From Propionispira arboris (GTDB lineage: Bacteria > Bacillota > Negativicutes > Selenomonadales > Selenomonadaceae): a DNA stretch of 64,000 nt. The notes below the pieces were generated by a model. The model worked only from the letters and a program-made list of their open reading frames with translations. It was not told the origin of the DNA and made no database searches. Of this stretch, positions 1 through 8,075 are shown piece by piece; the stretch's first letter is position 1; each line of letters opens with the position of its first letter. The stretch spans positions 62,001 through 126,000 of the forward strand of contig NZ_FNZK01000015.1 of NCBI RefSeq assembly GCF_900109225.1. The letters run 5' to 3'. The position numbers and the translations under genes are program-made.

Positions 1-141
1 AATAGTACAGCAACTACACCACTTGGACGTCCAGGAAAATTGGATGAAGTAGCGAATCTTGTTTTGTTTTTAAGCAGCAAGCGAGCGGGCTATGTTCACG
101 GTGTTACATATAATGTTGCAGGTGGCAAAACGCGAGGTTAA
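1..141 (+). CDS. C-terminal end of a short-chain dehydrogenase/reductase (partial)
   Basis: Only the last 46 codons are inside the window, read in frame 1 and ending at TAA 139-141. The tail has the typical SDR C-terminus: a PLGRPGKLDEVANLVLFL segment, then SSKRAGYVHG and a final YNVAGG motif (Y-x-V/D-x-G-G). This end is shared by FabG-like 3-oxoacyl-ACP reductases, glucose dehydrogenases and other classical SDRs, so the substrate cannot be told. The catalytic Ser-Tyr-Lys and the cofactor site lie upstream of the window. A strong terminator follows 20 bases later, so this is the last gene of its transcript. Confidence 0.8.
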   Translation, partial: NSTATTPLGRPGKLDEVANLVLFLSSKRAGYVHGVTYNVAGGKTRG

Positions 142-160
142 TGTAAAGTATTTTGTTCTC

Positions 161-218
161 AAGCAGTCAGGTTAGAAAATGTTTTTATTTTTTCTAGCCT
201 GACTGCTTTCATTTTTTC
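161..218 (+). terminator. Rho-independent terminator after the SDR gene
   Basis: AAGCAGTCAGG and its complement CCTGACTGCTT form a long stem, extended inside by TAGAAAA/TTTTCTA. It is followed by CATTTTTT. It separates the SDR transcript from pfkA. Confidence 0.85.
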
Positions 219-297
219 TCTATAGCTACATGGTTATAGATTTTACAGGAATTTTTCGTTGAGAAGCGAATACTATAGAGCAGGAGGCGATCATTTT

Positions 298-1260
298 ATG
301 TTAAAAAGTATTGCAGTGATAACAAGCGGCGGAGATAGTCCTGGTATGAATGCAGCAGCTCGCGCCGTTGTTCGAACCGCGTTATATGAAGGGGTTAAGG
401 TTTGGGGTATCAATGATGGCTATAAAGGCTTATTAGAAGAAAATATGTTTGAAATGAAATCGCAATCGGTAAGTGATATTATTCAGCGTGGGGGAACTTT
501 TTTGGGAACGGCGCGTTGCCCAGAATTTGAAACACCAGAAGGCCGTAAAAAAGCATATGATATTTTGGTCAAAAAAGGTATTCAGGGTTTACTTATTATC
601 GGTGGTGACGGCAGTTTGCGCGGTGCCCAAAAATTAAGTGCGGAACAAGGAATCCCGATTGTTGGCTTACCGGGGACGATTGATAATGATGTTTGGGGTA
701 CGGATTATACGATTGGTTCCGATACCGCAGCGAATACGATTGTTGAAGCAATTAATAAACTGCGGGACACGGCATCCGCGCATAGCCGCATTATTGTTAT
801 TGAGGTTATGGGCCGTAAATCGGGTTGGCTGGCAATGGTTGCGGGTATCTCTGGCGGTGCAGAATATATTCTTGTACCAGAAGAAACATATGATTTGGAT
901 GCTATTTGTGATAATTTGAGGACCAGATATGCCCGTGGCAAACGTTCTAGTATTATTGTTGTAGCGGAGGGCGTTGGTAGTGGCACCGCGATTGGCAAAA
1001 TTATAGGCGATAAAACGGGGATTGATACACGTATATCAGTTTTGGGTCATATTCAACGTGGGGGATCGCCTTCCGTTGAGGATCGTTTGAAAGCAAGTCG
1101 CCTTGGTGAAAAAGCGGCATTAGCATTGATTTCTGGTTTATCAAATATCGTTTTTGGCTTTCAAAAAGGTAAAATTGTCAGTATTGATTTGCATGATGCT
1201 GTAACAAATATAAAAAGTTTAGATCCGGACTATTTGAGGTTAGCTAAAATATTAAGTTGA
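298..1260 (+). CDS. pfkA: ATP-dependent 6-phosphofructokinase
   Basis: Phosphorylates fructose 6-phosphate to fructose 1,6-bisphosphate, the committed step of glycolysis, in the cytosol. The 320-residue product has the usual length of bacterial PfkA. Visible motifs are the ATP-binding GGDSPGMN (residues 11-18), GGDGS (about 102-106), the catalytic PGTIDND loop (125-131), the substrate-binding EVMGRKSGW segment and GHIQRGGSP. The ATG at 298 is chosen because AGGAGG at 282-287 lies ten bases upstream; a TTG further upstream at 259 has no good SD and would add an atypical N-terminus. The gene stands alone between a terminator and a parS-containing convergent intergenic region. The family assignment is firm; GGDGS rather than GGDDT is what ATP-dependent enzymes carry. 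Confidence 0.97.
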   Translation: MLKSIAVITSGGDSPGMNAAARAVVRTALYEGVKVWGINDGYKGLLEENMFEMKSQSVSDIIQRGGTFLGTARCPEFETPEGRKKAYDILVKKGIQGLLIIGGDGSLRGAQKLSAEQGIPIVGLPGTIDNDVWGTDYTIGSDTAANTIVEAINKLRDTASAHSRIIVIEVMGRKSGWLAMVAGISGGAEYILVPEETYDLDAICDNLRTRYARGKRSSIIVVAEGVGSGTAIGKIIGDKTGIDTRISVLGHIQRGGSPSVEDRLKASRLGEKAALALISGLSNIVFGFQKGKIVSIDLHDAVTNIKSLDPDYLRLAKILS

Positions 1261-1273
1261 TGAGACCAACAAA

Positions 1274-1289
1274 TGTTTCACGTGCAACA
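1274..1289 (-). promoter_or_regulatory. parS: parS centromere site (site A)
   Basis: TGTTTCACGTGCAACA; its reverse complement TGTTGCACGTGAAACA matches the Bacillus-type parS consensus TGTTNCACGTGAAACA at every fixed position. The flanks extend the palindrome (AACAAATGTT on the left, AACATTTGTT on the right). It lies in the gap between convergent pfkA and metH, 3.6 kb from parA. It is the expected loading site for the ParB encoded at 5676. Confidence 0.92.
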
Positions 1290-1330
1290 TTTGTTTTGTC
1301 CGCTGTCGGAATTCTTTATATTTTTCCTGA

Positions 1331-1347
1331 CAACCTAATAGGCTAGA
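1331..1347. repeat. Copy 1 of a short element repeated next to parS
   Basis: CAACCTAATAG, two variable bases, then TAGA. The same pattern occurs at 4605-4621. Each copy lies about 40 bases to the right of a parS site in the same orientation. No function is known to me. Confidence 0.55.
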
Positions 1348-1380
1348 CATCATTGATTTGATACATTCGATATATAAACA

Positions 1381-1412
1381 AAAGCAGCAAACACATTTGT
1401 TTGCTGCTTTTT
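1381..1412. terminator. Bidirectional terminator between pfkA and metH
   Basis: AAAGCAGCAAAC and GTTTGCTGCTTT form a perfect 12-bp stem around a 6-base loop, with T-rich sequence on the right and A-rich on the left. It can end both convergent transcripts. Confidence 0.8.
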
Positions 1413-1423
1413 GTTGGTAATAA

Positions 1424-1439
1424 TGTTGCACGTGAAACA
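1424..1439 (+). promoter_or_regulatory. parS: parS centromere site (site B)
   Basis: TGTTGCACGTGAAACA matches the parS consensus perfectly and is extended by ATAATGTT/AACATTAT arms. It abuts the metH stop codon at 1440-1442 and lies opposite in orientation to sites A and C. Confidence 0.92.
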
Positions 1440-3809
1440 TTATTTTAAAAGATTTTTTGCTAAATTTACGGCTACGACACCATCTTTGGCATAACAGTCC
1501 GCACCAGCTTGATTGGCATATTCTTGTGTAAGGACAGCACCCCCAACCATTACCTTTGCGTTACTGCCAGATTTTTTGAGTGCATGGATTACGGTATCAA
1601 TTTGCGTCATCGTTGTTGTCATTAACGCACATAAGCCAACAATATCAGCATCATATTCAAGAGCTTTACGGACAATCGTTTCCGCATCAACATCTTTTCC
1701 TAAATCAATTAGCTGAAAACCATTGTTTTCTAATAATGCCGCTACAATATTTTTCCCTAAATCGTGAATATCTCCTTTTACTGTAGCAATGACGACGGTG
1801 CCATTGTTTTGTAAATTTTGCGCAGGTAAGATTTCTTTTATTTTTAAAAAAGCAGCACGCATCGCCTCAGCAGAAAGTAAAACTTGAGGTAGAAATAATT
1901 TTCCATTGCCAAACCCAATTCCGATGTCATTCATGGCAGCAGTTAATGCTTTTTCCGTGATTTCTGTTGGTGGATATTTCTCAGCCAAAGCTCTTTCAAC
2001 TAGCGAGGCTACGGCTTCTTTTTCACCATTCATAACGGCAGCTTTTATTGCTGTCAAAATGTCGACATCTATTTCTGGTGCAGTGGCTGCTCCTTTTGGC
2101 ACAGCTTGATTGGAGGCGATTAAACTGTAAGCACGCCCATTTTGATCGTGTCCAATCAAGGCAGCACTGGCAAACAGTGTATCTTGCATTGGTTTATCAT
2201 AAGGATTCATAATCGGAGCATCAAGCCCAGCGGCTAAGCACATTGCAAAAAAAGTGGAATTGATGAGTGGTCGATTGGGTAAACCATAAGAAATATTGCT
2301 AAGTCCCATTGTGCTGGGATAGCCAAACTTTGCTCGATATAAACGTAATGTGCTTAATGTTTCTTGGCAAGCGTTAGGCTCTGCTGCAACTGTCATAACA
2401 AGACCATCTAGTAAAAAGTCACCTGCCTTGAGGCCAAATTCGAATGCTTCATTAAGAATCGTTTCCATAACTTGAAGGCGTTCGTCAGCTGTTTTTGGTA
2501 CACCATTTGCTGAAATTGGCAGACACAATATAGCTGCTCCATATTTTTTTGCTAACGGTAGAAAGGTTTCTAGACGTTCTGGTTCTGCACTGACTGAATT
2601 TATGAGTGCTCGACCAGGATATGCTTTGAGCCCTGCTTCGAGTGCCGTGGCGTCGCTCGTGTCAATGGCTAATGGTACATCAACAAGCTGGGCAATTTCA
2701 GTAATGGCTTTTTTCATTGCGGCTGTTTGATCCATTCCACCTACACCCATATTGATGTCTAGAATATGAGCACCAGCTTGGATTTGTTCTAATGCTTCTT
2801 TTTTTGCTGATAAAAACGATCCGGATTTTATTTCTGCGGCAAGTTTTTTGCGTCCCGTTGGATTGATGCGTTCACCAATTAAAACCGTTGGTAAATCTTT
2901 ATCAATAAAAACTGTTTTGCTGCGACTCGTAAGCGCAAGTCGTGGCAGGGACTGCTTTCTTGTTGATGCTTTTAGACCGGTAATGGCTTTTTTTATAGCA
3001 GCAATATGTTGAGGGGTTGTCCCACAGCAGCCGCCAATAAAACTGGCACCGGCTTCAATTAGCTGTGGTGCCCATTGTGCCATTTCTGTGGAATCCATGG
3101 GGAAGATGGTTTTCCCATTAACCAAATGAGGCATTCCCGCATTTGGTTGTACACTAATGGGTTTTGTGGTATTTTGTGCTAGTATCCGAATGATAGGTAA
3201 TAATTGTTCAGGACCTAAAGAGCAGTTTGCACCGATTATATCAGCCCCCATTGCTTCAAGCGTAATGGCAGCTGTTTGAGGATCGGTTCCAGTAACGGTA
3301 CGTCCATCATTACTATATGACATTTGACAGATTACTGGTAGATTGGTAGCTGTTTTTGCTGCAAGAAGTGCGGCACGCATTTCTTGAATATCAATACTGG
3401 TTTCAATGAGTATGTAATCAACCTCTGCTTCGGCTAAATAACGGGCTTGTTCAAAAAAGACACTATAGGCTTCATCAAAACTAAGTTCACCTAAGGGTTC
3501 AATAAATTTCCCCGTTGGTCCCATCGATCCGGCTACCTTTATCTTTTTGCCTGCGGCATCCTTTGCAATTTTTGCAGCTGCTATATTAATTTCTCTCGTG
3601 CGATCTGCTAAGCCGTAATGCTCTAATTTAATTCGATTTCCACCAAATGTATTGGTTTCAATGATATCAGCACCACTGGAAATATAATCCAGATGAATTT
3701 TTTTTATTAGATCAGGTTGAATGATATTTAATAGTTCGGGGCAGTCACCTGGTTTTAAATTAGCGGATTGCAACATAGTACCCATAGCACCATCAAAAAC
3801 ATATATCAT
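1440..3809 (-). CDS. metH: Cobalamin-dependent methionine synthase, without reactivation domain
   Basis: Transfers a methyl group from methyl-tetrahydrofolate through cobalamin to homocysteine, giving methionine. Domains in order: homocysteine S-methyltransferase (about 1-285, starting VFDGAMGTMLQ, with zinc-ligand cysteines in GANCSLG and IGGCCGT); pterin-binding domain (about 315-560, LIGERINPTGRKK and LDINMG); cobalamin-binding cap (about 590-665); Rossmann cobalamin-binding domain (about 670-789) with the DIHDLGKN cobalt-ligand motif. At 789 residues it stops after the B12 domain. The AdoMet-binding activation domain present in the roughly 1200-residue E. coli MetH is encoded separately by the gene just upstream at 3860-4528. 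The ATG at 3809 follows a good SD (AAAGGAGC). It is the last gene of a leftward two-gene operon. Confidence 0.95.
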   Translation of the reverse strand: MIYVFDGAMGTMLQSANLKPGDCPELLNIIQPDLIKKIHLDYISSGADIIETNTFGGNRIKLEHYGLADRTREINIAAAKIAKDAAGKKIKVAGSMGPTGKFIEPLGELSFDEAYSVFFEQARYLAEAEVDYILIETSIDIQEMRAALLAAKTATNLPVICQMSYSNDGRTVTGTDPQTAAITLEAMGADIIGANCSLGPEQLLPIIRILAQNTTKPISVQPNAGMPHLVNGKTIFPMDSTEMAQWAPQLIEAGASFIGGCCGTTPQHIAAIKKAITGLKASTRKQSLPRLALTSRSKTVFIDKDLPTVLIGERINPTGRKKLAAEIKSGSFLSAKKEALEQIQAGAHILDINMGVGGMDQTAAMKKAITEIAQLVDVPLAIDTSDATALEAGLKAYPGRALINSVSAEPERLETFLPLAKKYGAAILCLPISANGVPKTADERLQVMETILNEAFEFGLKAGDFLLDGLVMTVAAEPNACQETLSTLRLYRAKFGYPSTMGLSNISYGLPNRPLINSTFFAMCLAAGLDAPIMNPYDKPMQDTLFASAALIGHDQNGRAYSLIASNQAVPKGAATAPEIDVDILTAIKAAVMNGEKEAVASLVERALAEKYPPTEITEKALTAAMNDIGIGFGNGKLFLPQVLLSAEAMRAAFLKIKEILPAQNLQNNGTVVIATVKGDIHDLGKNIVAALLENNGFQLIDLGKDVDAETIVRKALEYDADIVGLCALMTTTMTQIDTVIHALKKSGSNAKVMVGGAVLTQEYANQAGADCYAKDGVVAVNLAKNLLK

Positions 3810-3859
3810 AAAAAGCTCCTTTTATTTATTGATTTTTAAAGTGAAAATAAAATGAAATA

Positions 3860-4528
3860 TTAACTACTGCGGCGAGCCAGACAATCTTGCTTGCTGCAAG
3901 CGGAACAAGATTGCTTTTTCTCATTTTTTTCGTTGGAATTTGGCACTAAACCGATGATAGCAGTTATGGATTTTCGGGGAATTAACATCATGGATTCTGT
4001 AAGAGTTATGCCAATTTCTTTGGCGTCGGATAAATGCAGCATTTCAGGCTGAAAGCAAATATCCCAGTCTCCGTAGCCAGGGCTAAATCGCCAAATCATT
4101 TGATAGCCTTGTGCTGTTGTATATTGTTTAATGGTTTTTTCAACATCATCCGCAGCTTGCTCTACTGCCGTTGTTGCCGCAGCATCCAGTAATAAGGAAT
4201 ATGAATATTCACCTTGTTTAAAATAATTCGTGATCTGTTTTTCAATAGTCTCACCAATTGTGACAGCTAATACGATTACTTTGGCAGATGTTGCCAGATG
4301 TTTACGAATCTTCTCGCCACGGATTAAAAATTCTGGAGATGATTCGACTTTGTAACTACAAGTGTTGTAATTATATATTTGCCAGATTCCTTTAGGTTCT
4401 GCCAGAAGCTGTGCTTCTAAACAGGCTTTTTGAATAATGGCCTCATTGAAATCAACTTTGCCTAAACCAGCGTACCGTTTTGTTTCAACAGGATCAATTT
4501 GTTTTAATACAGAATTATAAATAGGCAA
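3860..4528 (-). CDS. Stand-alone methionine synthase activation-domain protein
   Basis: Resembles the C-terminal AdoMet-binding reactivation domain of MetH, which remethylates cobalamin after it has been oxidised. The 222-residue protein carries RFSPGYGDWDI, equivalent to the R-x-x-x-G-Y AdoMet-binding signature, and MLIPRKSITAIIG. It ends in a Cys-rich tail (CSACSKQDC) often seen in these split proteins. The TTG at 4528 is preferred because a GGAGG lies seven bases upstream. A longer reading from 4588 would run through parS site C and lacks an SD. It precedes metH by 50 bases on the same strand, so the two halves of the enzyme are probably made together. The pairing is what makes the function likely. 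Confidence 0.88.
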   Translation of the reverse strand: MPIYNSVLKQIDPVETKRYAGLGKVDFNEAIIQKACLEAQLLAEPKGIWQIYNYNTCSYKVESSPEFLIRGEKIRKHLATSAKVIVLAVTIGETIEKQITNYFKQGEYSYSLLLDAAATTAVEQAADDVEKTIKQYTTAQGYQMIWRFSPGYGDWDICFQPEMLHLSDAKEIGITLTESMMLIPRKSITAIIGLVPNSNEKNEKKQSCSACSKQDCLARRSS

Positions 4529-4550
4529 GTCAATTCCTCCTTCATTAAAA

Positions 4551-4566
4551 TGTTTCACGTGCAACA
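4551..4566 (-). promoter_or_regulatory. parS: parS centromere site (site C)
   Basis: TGTTTCACGTGCAACA, identical to site A, with extended palindromic arms TTAAAATGTT/AACATTTTAA. It lies in the 5' region of the methionine synthase operon and about 360 bases before parA. Confidence 0.92.
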
Positions 4567-4604
4567 TTTTAAGCGATATAAGTTGCATTGAATATTTTAT
4601 ATGG

Positions 4605-4621
4605 CAACCTAATAGTTTAGA
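4605..4621. repeat. Copy 2 of the short element repeated next to parS
   Basis: CAACCTAATAG, two bases, TAGA, as at 1331-1347. It lies 38 bases from parS site C; the first copy lies 41 bases from site A. Confidence 0.55.
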
Positions 4622-4921
4622 TGCTATTTTTTTAATGCAAATTATATAGTAACGTAATTTATGTAATATTGTAAGCTTAAGTAGTATTATTTTAACATAA
4701 AATGGTCTGAATTGGTGAGTATTTTTCTTGCTGGATTTATACTTTTTATTGCATCAAAACTTATAGGAAAAATATATAACAAAATAAAATTTACACCAAT
4801 TGTAGTTTTTCATCTTATCATAGCAGGATAAAGTATAAAAGTTGTGGAATTCAATAAATTTAAGAGCTTCTATTTGTAAACGGGATATTCGTATAGATAC
4901 TGAAGGAAGAAGGTGACAGTT
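4622..4921. other. AT-rich gap between divergent metH operon and parA
   Basis: No convincing gene. It must hold the promoters of parA and of the methionine synthase operon, but no clear -35/-10 pair stands out. No cobalamin or SAM riboswitch was recognised. Confidence 0.5.
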
Positions 4922-5683
4922 GTGGCAAAAACAATTGCAATCGCCAATCAAAAAGGTGGCGTAGGCAAAACAACAACATCCGTTAACTTAAGTGCTTGCC
5001 TGGCAGCTGAGAAAAAGAAAGTTTTACTCGTGGATGTGGATCCGCAAGGCAATGCAACGAGCGGTTATGGGGTAGATAAATCCAAAATTGGACAATCCAT
5101 TTATAATGTTTTAGTAGATGGATTACCAATTAAAGAGGCGATTCAAAAAACAAATTTTGAAAATTTACATATATTGCCAGCTACGATTGAGCTGGCAGGT
5201 GCAGAAGTCGAACTCGTATCCGCTATTTCGCGCGAAACAAAATTAAAACGAGCGATTGATCAGATTAAAGAAAATTATGATTACGTGATTATTGACTGTC
5301 CGCCATCATTAGGGTTGCTTACATTGAATTCCTTAACCGCGGCTGATTCAGTTTTAATGCCAATCCAATGTGAATTTTATGCATTGGAAGGAGTCTCTCA
5401 ACTGATGAATACCGTTAAGCTGGTTCAGCAAAATTTGAATTCGGATTTAACGTTAGAGGGCGTACTTTTGACAATGTACGATTCCCGGACAAAATTATCG
5501 ATGCAAGTTGCGGAAGAGGTAAAAAATCATTTTCAAGAGCGTGTATATCAAACGGTTATTCCAAGAAATGTACGTCTCAGTGAAGCACCTTCTTATGGAC
5601 AACCGATTATTGAATATGATCCAAAATCAAAAGGGGCAGAAGTGTACCGGGCCTTAGCGAAAGAAGTGATTGCAAATGAGTAA
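4922..5683 (+). CDS. parA: Chromosome-partitioning ATPase ParA (Soj)
   Basis: A 253-residue Walker-type ATPase that binds DNA non-specifically as an ATP dimer and works with ParB-parS in chromosome segregation and control of DnaA. The deviant Walker A KGGVGKTT is at residues 11-18, the DVDPQGN switch near 38-44 and DCPPSLG further on. The GTG at 4922 is chosen over the GTG at 4913 because AGAAGGTGA lies with normal spacing and the protein then starts MAKTIAIANQKGG like Soj. It has no long N-terminal HTH extension, so it is the chromosomal type. It overlaps parB by 8 bases, and three parS sites lie within 3.7 kb. Confidence 0.97.
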   Translation: MAKTIAIANQKGGVGKTTTSVNLSACLAAEKKKVLLVDVDPQGNATSGYGVDKSKIGQSIYNVLVDGLPIKEAIQKTNFENLHILPATIELAGAEVELVSAISRETKLKRAIDQIKENYDYVIIDCPPSLGLLTLNSLTAADSVLMPIQCEFYALEGVSQLMNTVKLVQQNLNSDLTLEGVLLTMYDSRTKLSMQVAEEVKNHFQERVYQTVIPRNVRLSEAPSYGQPIIEYDPKSKGAEVYRALAKEVIANE

Positions 5684-6602
5684 AATAACACATAGCGGAT
5701 TGGGCAAGGGACTTGGTGCATTAATACAGGATACGGCGGGATTAGATGCCGATACCAAAGATAAGGTCAAAGCTTTACGTGTGGAGGATATTATTCCGAA
5801 TCAATTTCAGCCAAGGACAGAATTTAATGATGAATCATTAGATGAATTGATGCATTCTGTTCTTCAATATGGGGTTCTACAGCCGGTTCTTGTCCGTAAA
5901 AAAGGAACAGGATATGAATTGATTGCTGGCGAAAGACGGCTGCGTGCTTCGAAGCTGGCGGGGTGTAAGACGATTCCGGCGATTGTTCGAGAATATAGTG
6001 ATGCCGAAATGACAGAAATTGCTTTAATTGAGAATCTACAGCGTGAAGATCTAAATTCGATTGAAGAAGCAAGGGCGTATGAACGCTTGCTGATAGAGTT
6101 TGGCTTTACGCAGGAATTGCTTGCTCAAAAAGTAGGTCGAAGCCGTTCGCATATTGCCAATTTCCTGCGCCTTTTAAATTTATCCGCGCCGGTTCAGTCG
6201 TATATTGCCAATGGATCCTTGACCATGGGGCAGGCGAAACCTTTAATCGGCTTAGCTGAGGCAGATTTACAGGTAGAAGCTGCTGATTTTATTATTGCGG
6301 AAAACTTATCAGCTCGAGCTGTGGAAGATCTCGTGAAAAAACTAATAAAAGTGCCTACCTATTTGAAGGATTGTGAAGAACGTGAGGAGATTATACCAAA
6401 ACCAAAAGAAATTTTTGTAGTTGAAGCGGAAGATCATTTGCAAGCCATTTTAGGAACAAAAGTGAAAATTCGCTCAGGAAAAATAAAAAGTAAGATTGAA
6501 ATTGAATTTTATTCAGAGGAAGATTTGGAACGTATTTTAGAAACACTAACGAAACCGGCAACGATTCAAAGTAGTTTAAAGCAAGGCCAATTTATTGTTT
6601 AA
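5676..6602 (+). CDS. parB: Chromosome-partitioning protein ParB (Spo0J)
   Basis: CTP-dependent DNA clamp that loads at parS, spreads, and recruits SMC/condensin. The 308-residue protein starts with the GLGKGLGALI leader that contacts ParA. It has the CTP-binding GERRLRA motif at residues 85-91, the ENLQREDLN segment near 119-127, a helix-turn-helix around 144-166 (TQELLAQKVGRSRSHIANFL), and a C-terminal dimerisation region. The ATG at 5676 sits inside the end of parA and is translationally coupled. It is somewhat longer than B. subtilis Spo0J (282 residues), mainly through the acidic linker around 225-245. Confidence 0.97.
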   Translation: MSKITHSGLGKGLGALIQDTAGLDADTKDKVKALRVEDIIPNQFQPRTEFNDESLDELMHSVLQYGVLQPVLVRKKGTGYELIAGERRLRASKLAGCKTIPAIVREYSDAEMTEIALIENLQREDLNSIEEARAYERLLIEFGFTQELLAQKVGRSRSHIANFLRLLNLSAPVQSYIANGSLTMGQAKPLIGLAEADLQVEAADFIIAENLSARAVEDLVKKLIKVPTYLKDCEEREEIIPKPKEIFVVEAEDHLQAILGTKVKIRSGKIKSKIEIEFYSEEDLERILETLTKPATIQSSLKQGQFIV

Positions 6603-6708
6603 ATTGGTCGGTCCGGATTGAAAATTTTTTGTTTTTCCTTAGGTAATGTAGATGATTTGTGATAAAATAACTTGGTGGAAAAGCATATAGAAGGAATAAG
6701 GAGAGTGC

Positions 6709-7389
6709 ATGAAGGGCGTATTAGTAAATTTTTTAGCAATCATTACCGGAGCCTTTTTAGGATTATTAATGAAGCAAGGTATCCCCAGCCGTTATAAAAA
6801 AACGATTATGCAGGCACTTGGGTTAGCCGTTTTTCTGATTGGCATAAAAATGGCATTGGTGAGTGAAAATATCATTATTGTTATTTTGAGTTTGGCTTTG
6901 GGCGCTTTGGTAGGAGAATTTATCAATATTGATAGTATTCTCAATCGATTTGGTGCCAAAGTAACCGAAAAGTTTGGCAGGCAGTATGGGGATGTTGGCA
7001 AAGGTTTGATTACGGCATCTTTGGTTTTTTGTATTGGAGCTATGGCTATTGTTGGCAGTATTCAGGCTGGTCTTACGGGCGATGCTTCGATTATTTATGC
7101 AAAAGCTTTGATTGATGGGATTGCAGCGGTGATTTTTGCAGCTACAATGGGAATTGGTGTGGCTTTTTCGGCTTTTCCAGTTTTGCTTTATCAGGGTGCT
7201 ATCACAATCGGAGCTGGATTTTTTGGTGATGTGGTATCCACGGCGATGATCCATGAACTCAGTGGTGTTGGCGGAATTTTGATTGTGGCAATTAGTTTGT
7301 CGATGCTTGAAATTGTAAATATTAAAACAGCGAATTTATTGCCAGCGATTCCCTTAGCAGTTTTTTTTGTTTGGCTGGGTTGGTTATAA
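6709..7389 (+). CDS. DUF554 family membrane protein
   Basis: A 226-residue integral membrane protein with about seven hydrophobic segments, matching the DUF554 (YdfK/YqgA-like) family of putative transporters. Family-typical features are MKGVLVNFLAIITGAFLG at the start and repeated glycine-rich segments such as GAMAIVGSIQAGL. No substrate is established and there are no catalytic motifs. The ATG at 6709 has GGAGAG upstream. It lies 106 bases after parB on the same strand and just before a DUF4446 gene. Confidence 0.85.
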   Translation: MKGVLVNFLAIITGAFLGLLMKQGIPSRYKKTIMQALGLAVFLIGIKMALVSENIIIVILSLALGALVGEFINIDSILNRFGAKVTEKFGRQYGDVGKGLITASLVFCIGAMAIVGSIQAGLTGDASIIYAKALIDGIAAVIFAATMGIGVAFSAFPVLLYQGAITIGAGFFGDVVSTAMIHELSGVGGILIVAISLSMLEIVNIKTANLLPAIPLAVFFVWLGWL

Positions 7390-7410
7390 ATGAAATAAGG
7401 AGACTTGGAA

Positions 7411-7917
7411 ATGGCGATAGACAATGTAGTTTTTATGAACTTTATGATGGGGAATATGTTTTACATCATTGGGGGATTAGGAATCTTAGTGTTAATAATG
7501 TATATTGTTATTATTAATATTTATTTAAATGTATCACATATGCAAAAACGTTATAAAAAAATGATGAATGGGACGGATGGAGCCAATATAGAACATATAC
7601 TGATGGGGCACATTGATGAAGTCAGAGAAGCCGTGCAAAAATCAAATCAAATTGAGCAAGAGAATAAACGACTTGATGTTATGGTCAAAAAATCATTGCA
7701 TAAAGTAGGGGTTGTACGTTTTAGTGCTTTTGATGGAATTGGTAGTGATTTGAGTTATGCTGTAGCTTTGCTTGATGATAATAATAATGGTATTATTTTA
7801 TCAAGTTTATTTGGACGGGAAGAGTCAAGAACCTATGCGAAACCAATTGTAAATGGAGCCTCTTCTTATACATTGACCGATGAAGAATTACAAGCACTGG
7901 CAAAAGCACGAGAATAG
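7411..7917 (+). CDS. DUF4446 family membrane-anchored protein
   Basis: A 168-residue protein with one N-terminal transmembrane helix (about residues 13-37), a short charged coiled-coil-like linker, and a soluble DUF4446 domain (about 85-150) containing VGVVRFSAFDGIGSDLSYA and LLDDNNNGIILSS. The family is common in Firmicutes and often sits beside parAB, but its role is unknown. The ATG at 7411 is used because AAGGAG is eight bases upstream; a TTG at 7405 is too close to it. It closes the parA-parB-DUF554-DUF4446 run and is followed by a terminator. Confidence 0.85.
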   Translation: MAIDNVVFMNFMMGNMFYIIGGLGILVLIMYIVIINIYLNVSHMQKRYKKMMNGTDGANIEHILMGHIDEVREAVQKSNQIEQENKRLDVMVKKSLHKVGVVRFSAFDGIGSDLSYAVALLDDNNNGIILSSLFGREESRTYAKPIVNGASSYTLTDEELQALAKARE

Positions 7918-7977
7918 GCCTCGATAAGAATTGTCCCTCGCATATTAAATTTACGTCAAATTATCTTTAAAAGATGA

Positions 7978-8016
7978 AAACCTTGTGCTATAATATTATA
8001 GTGCAAGGTTTTTTTT
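7978..8016 (+). terminator. Terminator after DUF4446
   Basis: AACCTTGTGC and GTGCAAGGTT (two G-U pairs) extended by TATAA/TTATA, followed by eight T residues. Confidence 0.88.
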
Positions 8017-8075
8017 ATGAAAATCAAAGAGAGATATAGATAAATTTAAATAATTTATAGTTTGGAGGATTTTGT

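Noticed and set aside
1252-1440. A 62-residue minus-strand frame starting and ending with parS-derived codons
   Set aside because: It is created by the parS sites and terminator sequence (MFHVQH and MLHVKH are translated parS); it has no SD and lies in the convergent gap.
4529-4588. N-terminal extension of the methionine synthase activation protein
   Set aside because: Runs through parS site C and lacks an SD, while TTG 4528 has a well-placed GGAGG.
4567-4921. Possible cobalamin or S-box riboswitch for the methionine synthase operon
   Set aside because: Neither the B12 box nor S-box conserved segments could be found on the minus strand.
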